In this document: one piece after another, positions 1-12,851 of the stretch
How positions within the stretch are numbered: position 1 is the first letter of the stretch
Layout of the letters: the number at the start of each line of letters is the position of its first letter
Assembly (NCBI GenBank): GCA_905221615.1
Contig: CAJNDT010005880.1
Coordinates: 1,440,001 to 1,504,000, forward strand
Length of the DNA stretch: 64,000 nucleotides
Direction: 5' to 3'
Source of the DNA: Symbiodinium sp. CCMP2592
Taxonomy: Eukaryota > Sar > Dinophyceae > Suessiales > Symbiodiniaceae
The notes under the pieces: generated by a model
Databases searched by the model: none
Told to the model about the DNA's origin: nothing
Seen by the model: only the letters and a program-made list of their open reading frames with translations
Program-made: the position numbers and the translations under genes

Positions 1-1600
1 AGGCGCCCAGCAGCCCAGCACGCTTCGAGTTTCGAGTGATTAGCCGCCCAGCATGCCGTAGCCCTGGAGCCGAATGCAGTGCGCCTTTTTCGGGCCTTCG
101 CAAGTTCTACAGCAAAGCACATCAGGGCCTGAGTCGCGACTGCTTACAACCTCGGAACAGTTCCAGAATATGCCAGAGGAGGGATGCCTCCCAGGCAGCA
201 CACGTACCTGAAACCTTAAAAAAATCCTCGGCTCTTTGTAACTGGGTGCAGCTAGCCGTATGGAGATTCGCGACATTGAGAGTAGAATTTGTTGCAAATG
301 CTAAGTCTGCTCCACACGTCCTATTGTTTTCGACGCACATCTCCCACTGCAGCGCGTTGCATAGTTTTGCGGGCGTCCTATTATCTGTGGAAAACTGGCG
401 CGAGGGCCCCCGCGGCGAGGAGGCATTGTAAATGATAGTGCATGGACCGCTTTAGCTCTCGATGAACTTGCATCGCAGCAGTACTGGGGGACAGCTTTTC
501 GGGTGTTCCTCTGTATCCGGGCCGGAAGTGTGAGTCTCGTGAGTCGGGTAGGAAAGTGGAGATGTACTCCAAGTGGCTGACGTGATTTGATGTTAACGTG
601 GAGTGTGCAAGCCAATGTGTTTGTAGCCTGTGGAGACTTGTTTCGCCGGAAACCTCGCCTGATTCATCGAGTGTGAGTGACGGGAAGTCTCGCGTTCCCG
701 AGCTGATCCGGTAAGTGGAAAAAGCATCGGTGCTGTGTGTCCTAGCGGTCTCTCGTGGGTGTTGTGGTGGTCTCTTGGTGGTCTCCTGCTGGTCTCTTGG
801 TCGTTGTCGTCGTCATCGAGGTCGTCCTGGTCGCTCGTGGTGGGTGGTCTTTCATGATCTCCCGGTGTTTTGCTGCTGTGGTCGTGGCCGTGGTGGCCTC
901 TTGGTGGTCTGCCGGTGGTATGTGGAGCTCTGGCCGCGACACGGGGGAGACGGTAAAGAAGCTCCCCGTCCTTCAAGAGCGAGATTGATGGACAGAGAGA
1001 GCCAGACGAGGGGCCAGCACGCTCGATGCGAACGCCAGAGTGCTCGGGACGTGGGCAGAACAGGAGTTACGAGTAGCAGCTAGAATCAGCAGTTGGTTGT
1101 AGCCAACATGTACCGAGCCCCACGGTGAAGCAAGGAGACTCTGACAGATCTCAAGCTTCAAAATCCTGCAGATGTAGACGAAGCTGAAGGGCTGGGAGCC
1201 AAAGTGGCAAAGTCCGAACGGCTCCTCGGCTGTAGTTACTGTAATGATGGAGGCACATGGTCTGTGCATGGGTGTCATTCCAGATCAGTCTATCAATTTG
1301 TCGCAGGTTTATTGCGGATTATCCGCCTTTGGATGGTGTGGTGACCATGACGCCGCAGTCTGGCTTTGCCGTCACCACTGCTTTCGCAGGATCAACCACA
1401 GGTTGGGTCGACGAAGCATTGGAGAACAACACATGGGCGTTCTACATTTTCCCATATGAACAGCCACCAAGCAGCAAGTTTTTTTTTTCCAGTCGTAGCT
1501 GTCGCTCAGTCCGTATACCTGCCAAGGAACGGCACAATTTCTGCGGATGGTGCTGGAGGCGAGACGAACCAAGCAACAGAGTGAGGAAGGAATGCCAGTC
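1..1600. other. No recognisable gene; degenerate GGTCTC/GTC repeats
   Basis: I see no protein family in any frame here. Between about 740 and 930 the sequence is a degenerate run of GGTCTC and GTC/GTGG units, which makes Val/Ser-rich open frames on one strand and Asp/Thr/His-rich ones on the other; both are by-products of the repeat. The stretch may be intergenic, or introns of a receptor gene whose 5' part lies to the left of the window. Confidence 0.5.
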
Positions 1601-1611
1601 GACGACATGTT

Positions 1612-4600
1612 TTGCAAGCTGTCGGTCCCTCCCAGCCGCTGTTTCGATGTGCAAAGCCTCGAAAGCATTTACCAACACCGCGCAGGCATCACAGTCAATG
1701 GGACATTCTCACATCCTTCAGTGGTGTCTTGGTTGAAGGAATTCTTCCGTGCCGTACACACACCCATGGTGCCTTTGCGAAAGCTCGACGTGCGGCTTCT
1801 GTCCGAGATTGTCCGAGGATTTCACGGACGCTTCAAGTCCAAGCTTTTGGACCAACATGGGTGGAACTTTCTTGAAGAACATCTCTGCAAACGCTGCTCC
1901 CTGGAACGTCTCCGCTGCTTGCCTGAGATTCAAGTGAGCAGAGAGTGGAAATCTGCGGAGAGGGTGCCGCTTTCCGCAGGTCGCCGCCGGTGTTTACTTC
2001 ACCGCGGCAGTTGCCAGAGACCCTTTAGGAGTGGGCATCGTGCGCTTTCATCTGTGCATAGAAGAGGCGAGCTTGTGATCCTGCAAGGAGCCATTTCAGT
2101 TGCTTACGCACCGGGGCCCGTGGTAGAAGTTCCGACAGGTGCTGAGATGCCGAGCCACCTTCAGTCACTTCTGTCACGAACATGGTGCAACTACTTTCGG
2201 GCTTTCTATTCTAGCCGAACGATCCCTGAAAGGCGGCCTCAGCGCGGCAGAAGCCAGTGCTGCGATAGACGCAGCATTGCAAAGCGCAGATCCGGGGGTG
2301 ATTCTGGGAATGCTGGACTCCTTGACCTCAGTGCCACTGGCCGCTTGGATTTGCTTTCGCGGCGGTGCTCACGGCGAAAGTTCAAAGATGCTGGCGCACA
2401 TGCTGAGGCCGAAAACGACACGGCTGGCCAGGCAGAAGCCAACGCGAAGAAGTTTGAGGCAGAGTGCAGTTGTGCGAGTTGCTGGATGTGCGAGGTGTTA
2501 GGGTCAAACTCAGCAGTACCCGTGGCCATGCCCGCTTCCGATTGCAGGCGCTGAAGGTGGCCTCGGATATCGTAGAAACAGATGCCGGCAGCCAGAGCCT
2601 CAACCAACGCTGCCAATGATGAACCCGCACATTATCTTTCTTGTGCACGCGAGGCCTTCAGAAATTCGGCAGTGTGGTGACTGACGTCTTAAAGTCGTCT
2701 GGTACCAATGGCAGTGCGACTGCGGATGCTGCATCGGCTGACCAAGCTTCCGATGCGCTTACCAACGTGCTTGAAGCAGCTCAAGCGCGATTAAACCCCG
2801 TCTGGTTTCATTCTCCTTGAACCTCATTGACAGTGTTTTCAGGTCTTGACCTTGACTTCGCACCAGAGTGAGAGGGAGGGTGGTTCCTGGTCTTGCATTA
2901 AATGACCGAGGCAGCACTGGGCGCAACAGGCCTTGGTCTCTGCATGCGCGGGATGCGGCAACTGTCAAGAAGGGCGTGTTCACTGTTTCGAAGCGCTCGC
3001 GCGCGACGGCTGTGCAGGTGTGGATGTGGCTGCTGGCAATGCCTTGCTCAGCTCCATCTCTGCTGTGGGAGACAGCTATGCCGCAGTGCAGACGGGCCAA
3101 GCAGAAGCTGCCGCCGCCAGCCGTGCAGCAAAGCTTGAGGTCATGGCCCTCGCCTCAGCAACCCGGAGCCCTTCGCTTGAGTTGACTCAAACCATGGCCT
3201 TGGGTTTGCCCAGACCTCGCAATTGGGCAGCGCTGCGCTGGCGACGACGCCCGTGGGTGGCTCGACCACGCTGAGCTCCGTGGATGACACTGGGAAGGGC
3301 CTCGCAGCTCGGACTCAGCTGGAGAAAAACGTGCAAGCGGAGCTCCACATAATGTGGAACCGACACTTGGCTTCAGGAAATCAATGTCCAGAAGGAGGAC
3401 ATCGGCGCAGCTGTTGAAAATGGGATTACTGGCGAGGGCTTGCAGGTGGGCTAAGCTCAGAGTAGCCTGCGAGTCCGTGCGCCTCGGATCGCTTGACATG
3501 TGTGCCTTTGCCGTGCCAGATCCCCGGCAACGCTTTGAGTGGCCTCAGCGGCCGACGACTTCAAAGTGGCTGCACCACTCTGGCTGTCCAGCAGACTGAT
3601 TGGGTGCAGAGCAGCTTGGCAGGTGCTGCAATCCTTCTGTCGATTCGAAGTCTTGAAGCCACGCATTTACCTGAGGCAACCCATTCGGATATCTCAACAC
3701 TAGCGGCTCAGCTGCAAGGAAATTAGTCGACAATTTTTTCCGACATTCAAGCTTTCAAATGCAGGGGCCAGTGTCGTTGCTCTGCAGGCTTTGGTATCAA
3801 TCGCTACGTTCCAGCAGCTGCGACCGTGAAAGTGTTGGAACTCAAGCAATGCGACACCTTAGTGACTGTCCCGAACTTGGCGGAACCCATCGCGATGACT
3901 TTGCAGCTGTAGCTTGGCCGGCTAGGGATGTCTTTGCTGCCCGGCAGCTGAAGATCTCGTCGAAACTGAAGGCCCTCAGCTCCAGATCCGGGAGCCTATC
4001 CAGACGGCTACGTCTTCGAGGCTGTCTGTGCAAGGTTGGACCCGCTCGGGCAGGCGGGGGTGTTCAAAGAGACCACGGCCCAACAGGGATTTGTTTGTCG
4101 AAGACCAACAGTTGCAAACGGGCCAGTCGGTATTCGAATGGTGGAGACCTGGTGGGAGATTCACATGTTGAATCTGTGGGTCAAGAGGTCAAGAGTCGGT
4201 GTGAATGTGGGCAACGAAGTTGTGGGATCACACGACTTGCTTTTGGCAAGTTTGGCTGCACCCAATTTCGGGCACTGTTAGGTTGCTGTCGGTGGCTGGG
4301 GCAATCGCGAGTTCTGGACGTCCGAAGCATGGTAGGCCAAGGCAACACGACATCCGTGGCCATCCGTGGCGTTAGAGGATGTTAGAGGTTCTCATCTGAA
4401 ATGTAGAGTTGCAGAAAGCTCTGGCAGAGTCACGATCGTGTGTGGACTTTGCGGGTCTTGGAAGTGGCAAGCCGAGCACAAGCCCCAAACACCTCCTGCA
4501 AACCCAACTTTTGCGTTGTAAGCTACGGTGGTGTGCGAGATAGGAAAACACAATCACAAATGAGCGAGGGAGGCGGTCACAAAAAGGAGGCCACAGGAAG

Positions 4601-6546
4601 TCAGTGCTGCTTTGTACTTGGAGGTTCATGCGTGTTATATGTCCCCTAATATGGGTCATTATTATGGTTACCCTACTTACAACTCCACTTGTAACCTGAA
4701 CCCCCCCATGAGCCTCCAAGTAGTAGTGTCTCAGCAACCCCCCACATGTCCACGCGAATCGGCGACAGTGGATGTTACATTGTGGCTGCCCGGAGGCAAT
4801 GCATCATGACCAAGGCTGGTCGACGAGCGTCACGTCCTGGTTCCTACCCACCAGCTACACAGCCACTACAGTTGACTGCCTCGCCACAACATTGGGTGGT
4901 GCTTATGCTGGCATCTACTTACCAGTGCCGCTCGCAACGGCGACCTCCAGCTCGACTTCGACGGTCTCAGCCACTTCGACCATGACGTCGACCACACCCC
5001 CCTTGAAAAAACAGCCTGAACCTTCAGACACGGGCATGGTGTTTGGAACTTCAGTCGCCTCAATTGCCTTCGTGGTCGTGATCGGGTTATGCGCCTGGCA
5101 GGCGTATGCAGGAAATGTGAACTTGAAGGTGAATATCGACACCAAAGCCTCTTGCAAGTGGATGGCAGAGTCAGTGCAGAAGGCGAAGATTCGGGTGCAG
5201 CCCTTCGAGCCACCAAGCACAGGGCCCACACGCGCCTGGGAAGCAGAGCCGTCTGCGAAACCGGGGCCAGTTGAGGAGATTCAGCCAGGTCCACATGCCC
5301 AGCGTGACGCACAGGAGCACTTCTGGGATTGGGCACGAGATTTGGCACAGTCTGCTTCGCAACCGGATTTGCCCCGTGGCAGCTCCTTCGGATTCGGCCA
5401 GTCAGTGGCCGGGACACCTCCAAGCATTCCAAGGCCACACTTCCCCGTGGCAAAGCAATCGGATGAGAAGGAGGAGTATTTTCAATCCTTTGCCCAGGAA
5501 CTCAGTGATATCATTGGGTCCGGTGTTCCGAATGCGGTCGCAGATGTTCCTGTCATGCCCAAGACGCCACCTCCACCGCCTCCGAAGCGTCCATCGATTG
5601 CAGACGTCAACCCTCCGGCACCCCCGTGGTCCCAAAGACGGCCGAGCCTTCAAAAGTCCACAACACCACCTCTCCCACCACCCATGCTAGAGAACGCTGA
5701 GCGCATTGACGTGCGAGTAGACCAGGCCTTTTCTGATTGGGCCAGTGACTTTGCCCTCTGCAGGCCACCAAGCCCAACGCAGGCCAAGGGAATACCTCCA
5801 CCTCCCCCACCCCGCCGCTCCGCACCGGCGCAGAGCACCCTGCCTTTGCCGCCACCTCGGCCTCCGAGCATTACGAGCGGGAGCGATGGCAGACCAAGCC
5901 CACCACCAATACCATTCCGCGAGAACGATCCCCACGAGTGGAATCAGCTCTCACATCGCCCCAGCTTTGCATCCATTCCACCAGTGCCTTGCCTTGCAGA
6001 CGGGCGGCAGAAGTCGGGTTTAAAAGCCTACTGTAGCAGCTACTGTAGGATTGCCCTCTTGGCTCCATTTTGTTTGTGTTGTGCACTGAGGCGAAGTCCA
6101 CTGACGTGCCGCGGCCTCCACCACCGCCGATACCGCAGGGAGACCGGCCGAGGCAGCCCATCGTGCCACCAGCACCAAGCGAACATCGCGTCCTGGGACC
6201 ACCTCCGCTCTCTTCCCCACCAGCCCAGCCGTCTTTGCCACCTCCCCGACCCAGTGGCAGGCTCGACAAGCCAGTGACTCCACCAGTGATGACGCGTGGC
6301 GACCGCCCGCGCGTCCCGCTCGTGCCACCGTCGGTTACCGTGAGGCCAGGAGCGCAGCAGCTTGGACGTACAAGCCGAACTGGGAGGGGCCTGGGGGTTT
6401 TGTCTCTAACTCCCAGGTTGGCGATGCCTTTGCCCAAGCAACAGCCACTCCAACCACCGGGAGTGCCTGAAGGTGCATCGCAGCGCTTGATTCATGAGGG
6501 TGCTAGTTTCGAGGGAAGGGGTCATCATAAGTCCTATGCAGCTTGA
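1612..6546 (+). CDS. REJ-type receptor A: ectodomain, one TM helix, proline-rich tail (exons, 5' end uncertain)
   Basis: This is a multi-exon gene for a large single-pass surface protein of the REJ (receptor for egg jelly)/polycystin-like class. Supported stretches, in order: an alanine-rich helical segment at 2170-2345 (AAIDAALQSADPGVILGMLD) and at 2650-2795 (VLEAAQA at its end); 2985-3160 (VDVAAGNALLSSISAVGDSY); 3200-3350; a GAIN-like strand segment at 3739-3912 (VTVPNLAEPIAMTL); then one long exon, about 4830-5995, with a Ser/Thr-rich stalk, a TM helix at about 5035-5103 (SIAFVVVIGLCAW) and a proline-rich cytoplasmic tail. An intron at 5996-6090 (GC donor, AG acceptor, phase 0) joins to the last exon, 6091-6546, also proline-rich, with stop at 6544. 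The tail carries three copies of an aromatic motif (FWDWARDLAQ, YFQSFAQELSD, FSDWASDFAL). Helical repeats followed by GAIN, TM and proline tail match receptor B downstream, so the two look like paralogues. No REJ domain core is seen in A; it may lie upstream. No ligand is inferred. Confidence 0.62.
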
Positions 6547-8147
6547 CAAAGCCCGCGATTCACAATTCATCGCTAGCTTAGCGTGTCTGACCGGTGCCCA
6601 CCCCAGATGACCAAGACCTTCCACAGCGTAGCATCGGCACTTGCAAACTGTAAAGGACGATGTGGCATACTCCATCGTACTAATCTGGCGAGCGTGAGAT
6701 TCGAAACTGCTGTCCGAAGCATGTGAAAGCACACGTTTTCGGAACTTGCAGCATCAAGTTAAGGATAGTCGAGCGGAAAGGATCAGCACACTATTCGAGA
6801 GAACAAGCGAAGCAGCGCTGCCCCTGCCACCTGTGGTACTCTGATATCAGGTGTGGATGACGATGATCTTCCTCCGAGAAGTTGCTGCGGCCGCATCGAG
6901 AGTCTGACGAGTCCAATTCCACGTTCTGAAGCTTCACTTCACTTCACTGTTGCCGCATGAATGCCCCAAGGCTCATCAGATAGCCCCTCGGAGCAATACA
7001 GGGGCGGGGGGCTGGTGGTTCGCTTGAAGTCGGGGCTTCTTGTCTCTAGGTGAGCAGAATGCCTCGACTCCTCGGGAAGCTCCTGCCTGACAGAAGTCAG
7101 ATTCAGCAGCTCGGACGATTCCCCGAGATTAAGTCGCAGCCCTCCCAAGTGTGAGCCTCCTCCCTCGAGAACGGCCGCCCAGGTGCAGCTCTCTCCGAGG
7201 AAATGATCTGACCGCTGTGCAACGAAAAAAAAGATGCGGGCGGGTGCTCCATCGAGCAGCTTCAGGCTTGTGGTCGCATCATGAAGAGCACAGGTCCCAG
7301 GAGTCGGTCAAAGGGAACCTGTGCAGAGTCATTCGCAGGGTCGAGCACGCCCAACTATCTCCGAATTGGATCCCACTAGCGGGGACATCACAGTTCAGTT
7401 CTCCGTATTTCGGGTTGTGAAGTCTTGAGCCCCGTGTAGAAGGACGAACCCAGACGTTTTCGGAAATTTTGCTTTCTCTCAGGGGCATTGCTGGGCTCGG
7501 GCTGAAGCCGCTCTGCCTCTGACCTTTGCTCAAGCGTTTTAGTATCCGCCAGAGGGGCTTTGTCGCCTCCATGTTGGCCGTCAACATTGCGGACCTTGCC
7601 TGGTGGTCACTCAGCTGCCATACCTGTCGCACATGCGCTAGCCGACCTGCCCTGCCCTCTTGCGGCACATCGTACGTCTTTAGAGTGTTTCTGATGTTGG
7701 CTCTGGGAGCAGGTGCCGATGAGAGGGGTCGCCGGCCTCACAGGCAAGTGGATCACAGCAATTCTCTGGTGCCTGAGGCAAACCGACCGGCCAAAGTTAA
7801 AGAAGCTTTCATTGACCTTTGCATCGTTATCTAATGCGTTATCTTCGTAATCCTTGAATCTCAGAGTGTGATCCGTGCTTGCCTTGAGCGAGTGTGCAAG
7901 TCGAAACACTACACGTAACCTTTCACCCAGAGCTTGCAGGACTTTGCAGGCTGATGCGTTGGGCCTTGAATCTGCAGAGTTCGCGCGCGGCTTTACAACC
8001 CTCGTGTTCCGATTCACGGAAAATGTCACTGGGACCAGCAATTGGGATTCGGGAGAGCTGAAGCGAATGATTGTTTTGATGCGCTCATAAAACTCTCCTT
8101 CGACTTAGCACTCTAGCCAAGACTTTCGGCACTGGAATTTCTTCCTG
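6547..8147. other. Intergenic or 5' intron region between receptors A and B
   Basis: I find no recognisable protein segment in this 1.6 kb. Open frames on both strands (for example 7279-7668 minus and 7607-8041 minus) show no family features. Given the co-orientation of the flanking genes, the promoter of receptor B and its first untranslated or signal-peptide exons should lie here, but I cannot mark them. Confidence 0.4.
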
Positions 8148-10039
8148 ATGTCTTTTCACCTTGTTTTTTGCAAGGTTAATGTCTCCGCTTTGTCTGACTG
8201 CGATGCTGTGCTGCCTGGAGCATCATTGCAGAAGACTTTTGGTTGCAGCATTGTGGCAGTCACGGGCGCTGAAATTGCATCTTCCATGGATGCATGGCAT
8301 GAGCATTTTTTCGATGTTGGCCCAGACTTCATGCAGGATGGGCACTGCGCCACAGTGTCAGTGGCTATTGGGTGGCCTGGCATTTCAGGCACCATTATCA
8401 GCGGCGTCCTGTGGTTGTTTGGCCATGCAGCTGTAATCACGCACAGGTGATGCTGGGGCACCAACCCACGCTGGAGCTGGGCGACGTGATCGAGCTTCTT
8501 CCTGCTGTAGGATCTGCTCCTTGGACGAGTGGGTTTTTGTGACGTTGCGGATCTTTGACCCTTGATGAACTGAGTTCTCAGGCACTGCAGGCAACGGTCA
8601 ACTCGTCGGACCGGCCAGAAGCTGTGGCATCACTGAAGCTGTTGCCGGCACAGGTTCATGGTTGCACGTGGCATGTTTACGAACGTAGCTGGCTTCAGCG
8701 CATTGGTTAAAAGCCTGCCGGCACTTGGAAGGTGCAGCGCTGTGGGCTCGTGGATGTAGCGGTGGATGCTTCCCTCTCCAGCGGCGGTGCTGGGCGGCCG
8801 CTTCAAGCGGAGTGGCGAACTGGTGCAGGCAGCCAGCTTCAAGCTGGACAGGTGATCCAGGACATCAAAAGCTAACTTGCAGGATAAGAGCCTTCAGAAC
8901 CCATCGCAAGGTTTGGCCGCCAGCCCCCGTCCGCCACAGGGTTTGCTGATGCCGATGGTTTCAGCTACACGCGAAGCCTTGCCAGGACCTGTTGGCAGCA
9001 CAGAATGGGACCTTAAGCTTTACGCTGCCAGCGACCAGCATCGCCAGCGCTGTCGACGCTGCTGTAGTGGCGAATGCTTCGCTCACGATGGTGCATGTCG
9101 AAGTGGTTCTCGCCGTCACGAACTGGCTTGGCCTCACGAGTGAGACTTCGGTGACTCGGCCGGTCAAGGAGGGCCTAGTAGAGTTGACATGCGTGGCGGC
9201 GCCGCGCCATCACCACTGAGGCGATGCTGGAGGTTGATTTGTCAGAGGTGCAGCTCCCAGTCTTGGAGGCTTCACCCAGCAAGTCCATCCGCACCAATCA
9301 GTCGGTCACCTTCAATGCTTTGGCCAGGCCACCGTCAGCGAATGAGACCCTTGAAGAGTCTGAGAGCATCTGAGATTGCTGGTGATCTTGTCAGGTACGC
9401 ACAGGCAGCGAGCTGCACTACGGCCGCTTGGCCGCAAGCGCGCGATACCGTCGAAGTGTGAAGCCCCGTTGACAACCTGCGTTTGTTTTCCTTTTGTCCT
9501 TGAGGCTTCTTCGGCGAATGTGAGCATGAGCTGGGAATATCGGTCTGGCTCCGGCCCATGGCTCTCCCTGGAGAACGTGGCCTGGCCTGTTTCTGAAAAG
9601 AAAGGGACATGTGAGTCGAAGTCGGGTTGTTTGTTGGGCAGAGAGCTCTCGAGTTGGTGGCAGGCTTCGCTCCAGGAGAACCTTATCACTCCTTGGATGC
9701 TCCGCTTTGCTCCCTTCAGCTTTTCGCCGGGTTCCTCGCACCAGCTTCGTGTCAATGCAGCCTTTAGCCCAACGCAAGTGCGACAGCATGCTGCATGGCT
9801 CTCCGAAAACGCTTTCCTAGTTGGTTTTGCAGCTTCCGGCGGCGGTGTGAATGAAGGAGAGTACATTAAATTAGGATCTGGGTTTACGGGAGTCCGGCAA
9901 GATCGTATTCTCCCCGATGTGACTTCTTTCGGCACTCAGGTGTTTCAGCTTGATGTAGCAGCGGCTGCACCAATGGTGCCCGTGGTAACCGGGCCATCCC
10001 TTCTGCCAGAAACCTGCGAGCTTGTGCTTTGGCATGCAG

Positions 10040-10073
<34 letters not shown>

Positions 10074-12814
10074 TCTCTAAGCTTGAAGGTGCAGTAGCAA
10101 AATCAAACTTCCCGTGCACACATCTGTGAGAGATTGTGAGAGCCAGGTTCTGGATGCATCGCAGTCTTTCGACCCAGATCATGAAAGCGATCCGCAGTAC
10201 TTCTGGTCATGTGCTGCGAACAGTACAGCCTTCAACTGCCATTCGCTTTCCAACTTCCGCACGGTCACCTGGACGAACACTGACGGCTCGGGGGCATCCG
10301 GTGAAGCTCTACGAATCTCAGCCGGGCAGCTGGTGGAAGACCTGTACACTTTCAACGTAACGGTAATTCGTGCCAGCGACCGTGCATCTTTTGAGATTGC
10401 CTCTTGGATGGTGCAGGTCTTGCCGGCATCTGCAGTGCCAATTACAGTGTCCGTGCCGTGGTACGCCAATCAGCCGATCTCGGGACAGCTGCTGGGCGAG
10501 GTTCCGGAGTTCACAGCCACAGTCCTGGTCAGCGACGCTTGTGGCATGTCTGCTGACGTGGAATGGGTTTGGGCCTTGGTGTCCAATGTCAGCCCCTTCA
10601 AGATCTTGCTGTATTTGGATACCAGCGTCAGGAATCTCACCCTTCCGGGGGAGATCTCCGTAGCAGCTCTTGGCCTCCCGGCCTCGGGTTTCCTGGTGCC
10701 CGGAGACGTCTACGCAGTGGCGCTCCTCGAGTCTTCGGCTGCTGGGTCCTTGGCCGACTTGGCCGAGGCTGCGACGAGGGGCTTGCGCTTTGCGCGCTCG
10801 GTGCCCTTCCTCGCAGATGGTGCCCCGACCGGTGGATACGTCACAACCCTGCCAAGCGTTGGGACTGGAATTGAAACGGAGTTCCTCCTCGCCACGTCCG
10901 GTTGGTTCGACGAGGACCTCCCGAACTCAGGCTTAGTCTACAGATTCTACCGTTTTCCCTTGCCGCCTGATGTGAGTTTGGTCGCCAATTCCGGCAGTTC
11001 CTTGGATCTTCTTGCTCACGAGCCCAGCGTCGGCACCGCTTTCCTTCGTGTTATGCTCCAGCCAGCTCGAAGAAACAAACGCAACCTTTACTTTCGAAGA
11101 CCTTCGCAGCATGCCACAGAGCAACCCAAACTGTTGTCCTTGGACCGCCAAGGCCAAGAACAGCAAGGAAAACCAAGCTGTGTAGGTGCTCATAAAGCAG
11201 GAGCAGAGCAGGAGAACCTTTTAGAGAGAATCCTGGAAGCGAGACAGAGACTCAGAGAGACAGAGAGCTCGTTTTTCTTTTTCGTGAGGTTTCTCGGTGA
11301 GCGGTGCCTGGAGTCGGCCTTCTGTCGACTGGCGCAACAAGAGCAGCGCGAACTTCTGGAGCAAGCTGGGAGGCATCTTCCTGGCAGAGGCATCCGATGC
11401 CTCTTCGCTGCGGGTTGCGCTCCCACCAGGGGAGCACATGCTTGGTGTAGTGGCAGAGGATGGGCTTGGAGCGGCTCCGGACTGAGTCGCTTCCGCTGCG
11501 CCGTGGATGTTGTACGTCTCTCGGGAATCTTGGATTCTCAAGTACCTTGCCGCCCAGGTCTCGAGTTCCTGGTTCGTGGGCCCCTTGGTCCAGGTGCCAA
11601 GCGATGCTGCTTCGGTGGCTGCTGTGGCCCTCAACTCTGCACTACGACTTGGGGACGCGCAGAACATTCTGAACACACTGGCCGCGTCCGCGTTCACGAA
11701 GTCGGATGACCTTAGCGAGGAGGCCAGGGCCGCCAGGTGTTCAGACAGAGGGCCGAGAGGGCCGAGTCAGCACTCGAGTTCTCTCCGGGCAGCTTCCCCC
11801 AGGTGGCGGCGCTCGTCGCCGCCTTGATGACCTTGGACACGCGCCTCGTGCGGCATGCGGCATAAGGGCAGAAGGCATAAGCGGCAGAACTGTATAAACA
11901 ACGGAGGGCGTATTTTTTCGGTGCTTTTTTTTTCTGGAGGGGTCCTTCGAAGGCAATGAAGGAAGGAAGAAAGGAATGCTGGAAGAAACAAAGGAAGGAA
12001 GGAGGGAAGGAAGGAGGGAAGGAAGGAAGGAAGGAGGAAAAAAGGAAGCAAGAACGACAAGAAGAAAGAAAGGAACGAACGGAGAACCCTGGACGGAAGG
12101 AAGGCAAGAAGGAAGGAATGCCAGGAACAAGGAATAAGCAAGGAAGAGAGGACGGAGGAAAGGAAGGAAGGAAGGAGAACAAAAGGAAGCAAGACAGGAA
12201 GGAAGGAAGATAAAGCGGAACGAATGGAGAACCCTGGAAGGAAGGAAGGATGCGTATGTATATGAATTTGTACATATACATATAAGCGTAGAAATACAAG
12301 AGTGCAAAGTAAATGATAAATTGACGTAGCATCGGTGATTCTGATGGTCGGACCCGAACCAAACCCAGGCGAAGTCAGGTTCCTGACGAGCTTGTTTGGA
12401 TTCATAAGTCGGCAGTCGGTACCAAAGATGCTTTCAATGACTGCTGATGTAAGCGGCTGGGTGCGAAACAGAGCAACGACAGTTTCAAGCTGATTGGGTC
12501 TTCGTCATGGAGCTCAATTGACAAATCCTAGTCCAAGTTAGTCCAAGTTGTCTTGTTTCAACAGGATACAGCAACAACAACAACAACAACAACAACCACT
12601 ACAACCACAACCACAACAACAACGACAACACCAGCAACAGCAACAGCAACAAGAACAAGAACAACAACAACAACAACACAACAACAGCCACAGCCACAGC
12701 CACAACCACAACCACAACCCCAACCCCAACCCCAACAGCAACAGCAACCGGCACAGCAACAGCAACAGCAACAGCAACAACCACAACAATCACACCCACC
12801 ACAGCAACAACAGC

Positions 12815-12851
<37 letters not shown>

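Noticed and set aside
11712-12405. Minus-strand Phe/Ser/Leu/Pro frames that look like multi-pass membrane proteins
   Set aside because: They come from the homopurine GGAA tract read on the opposite strand.
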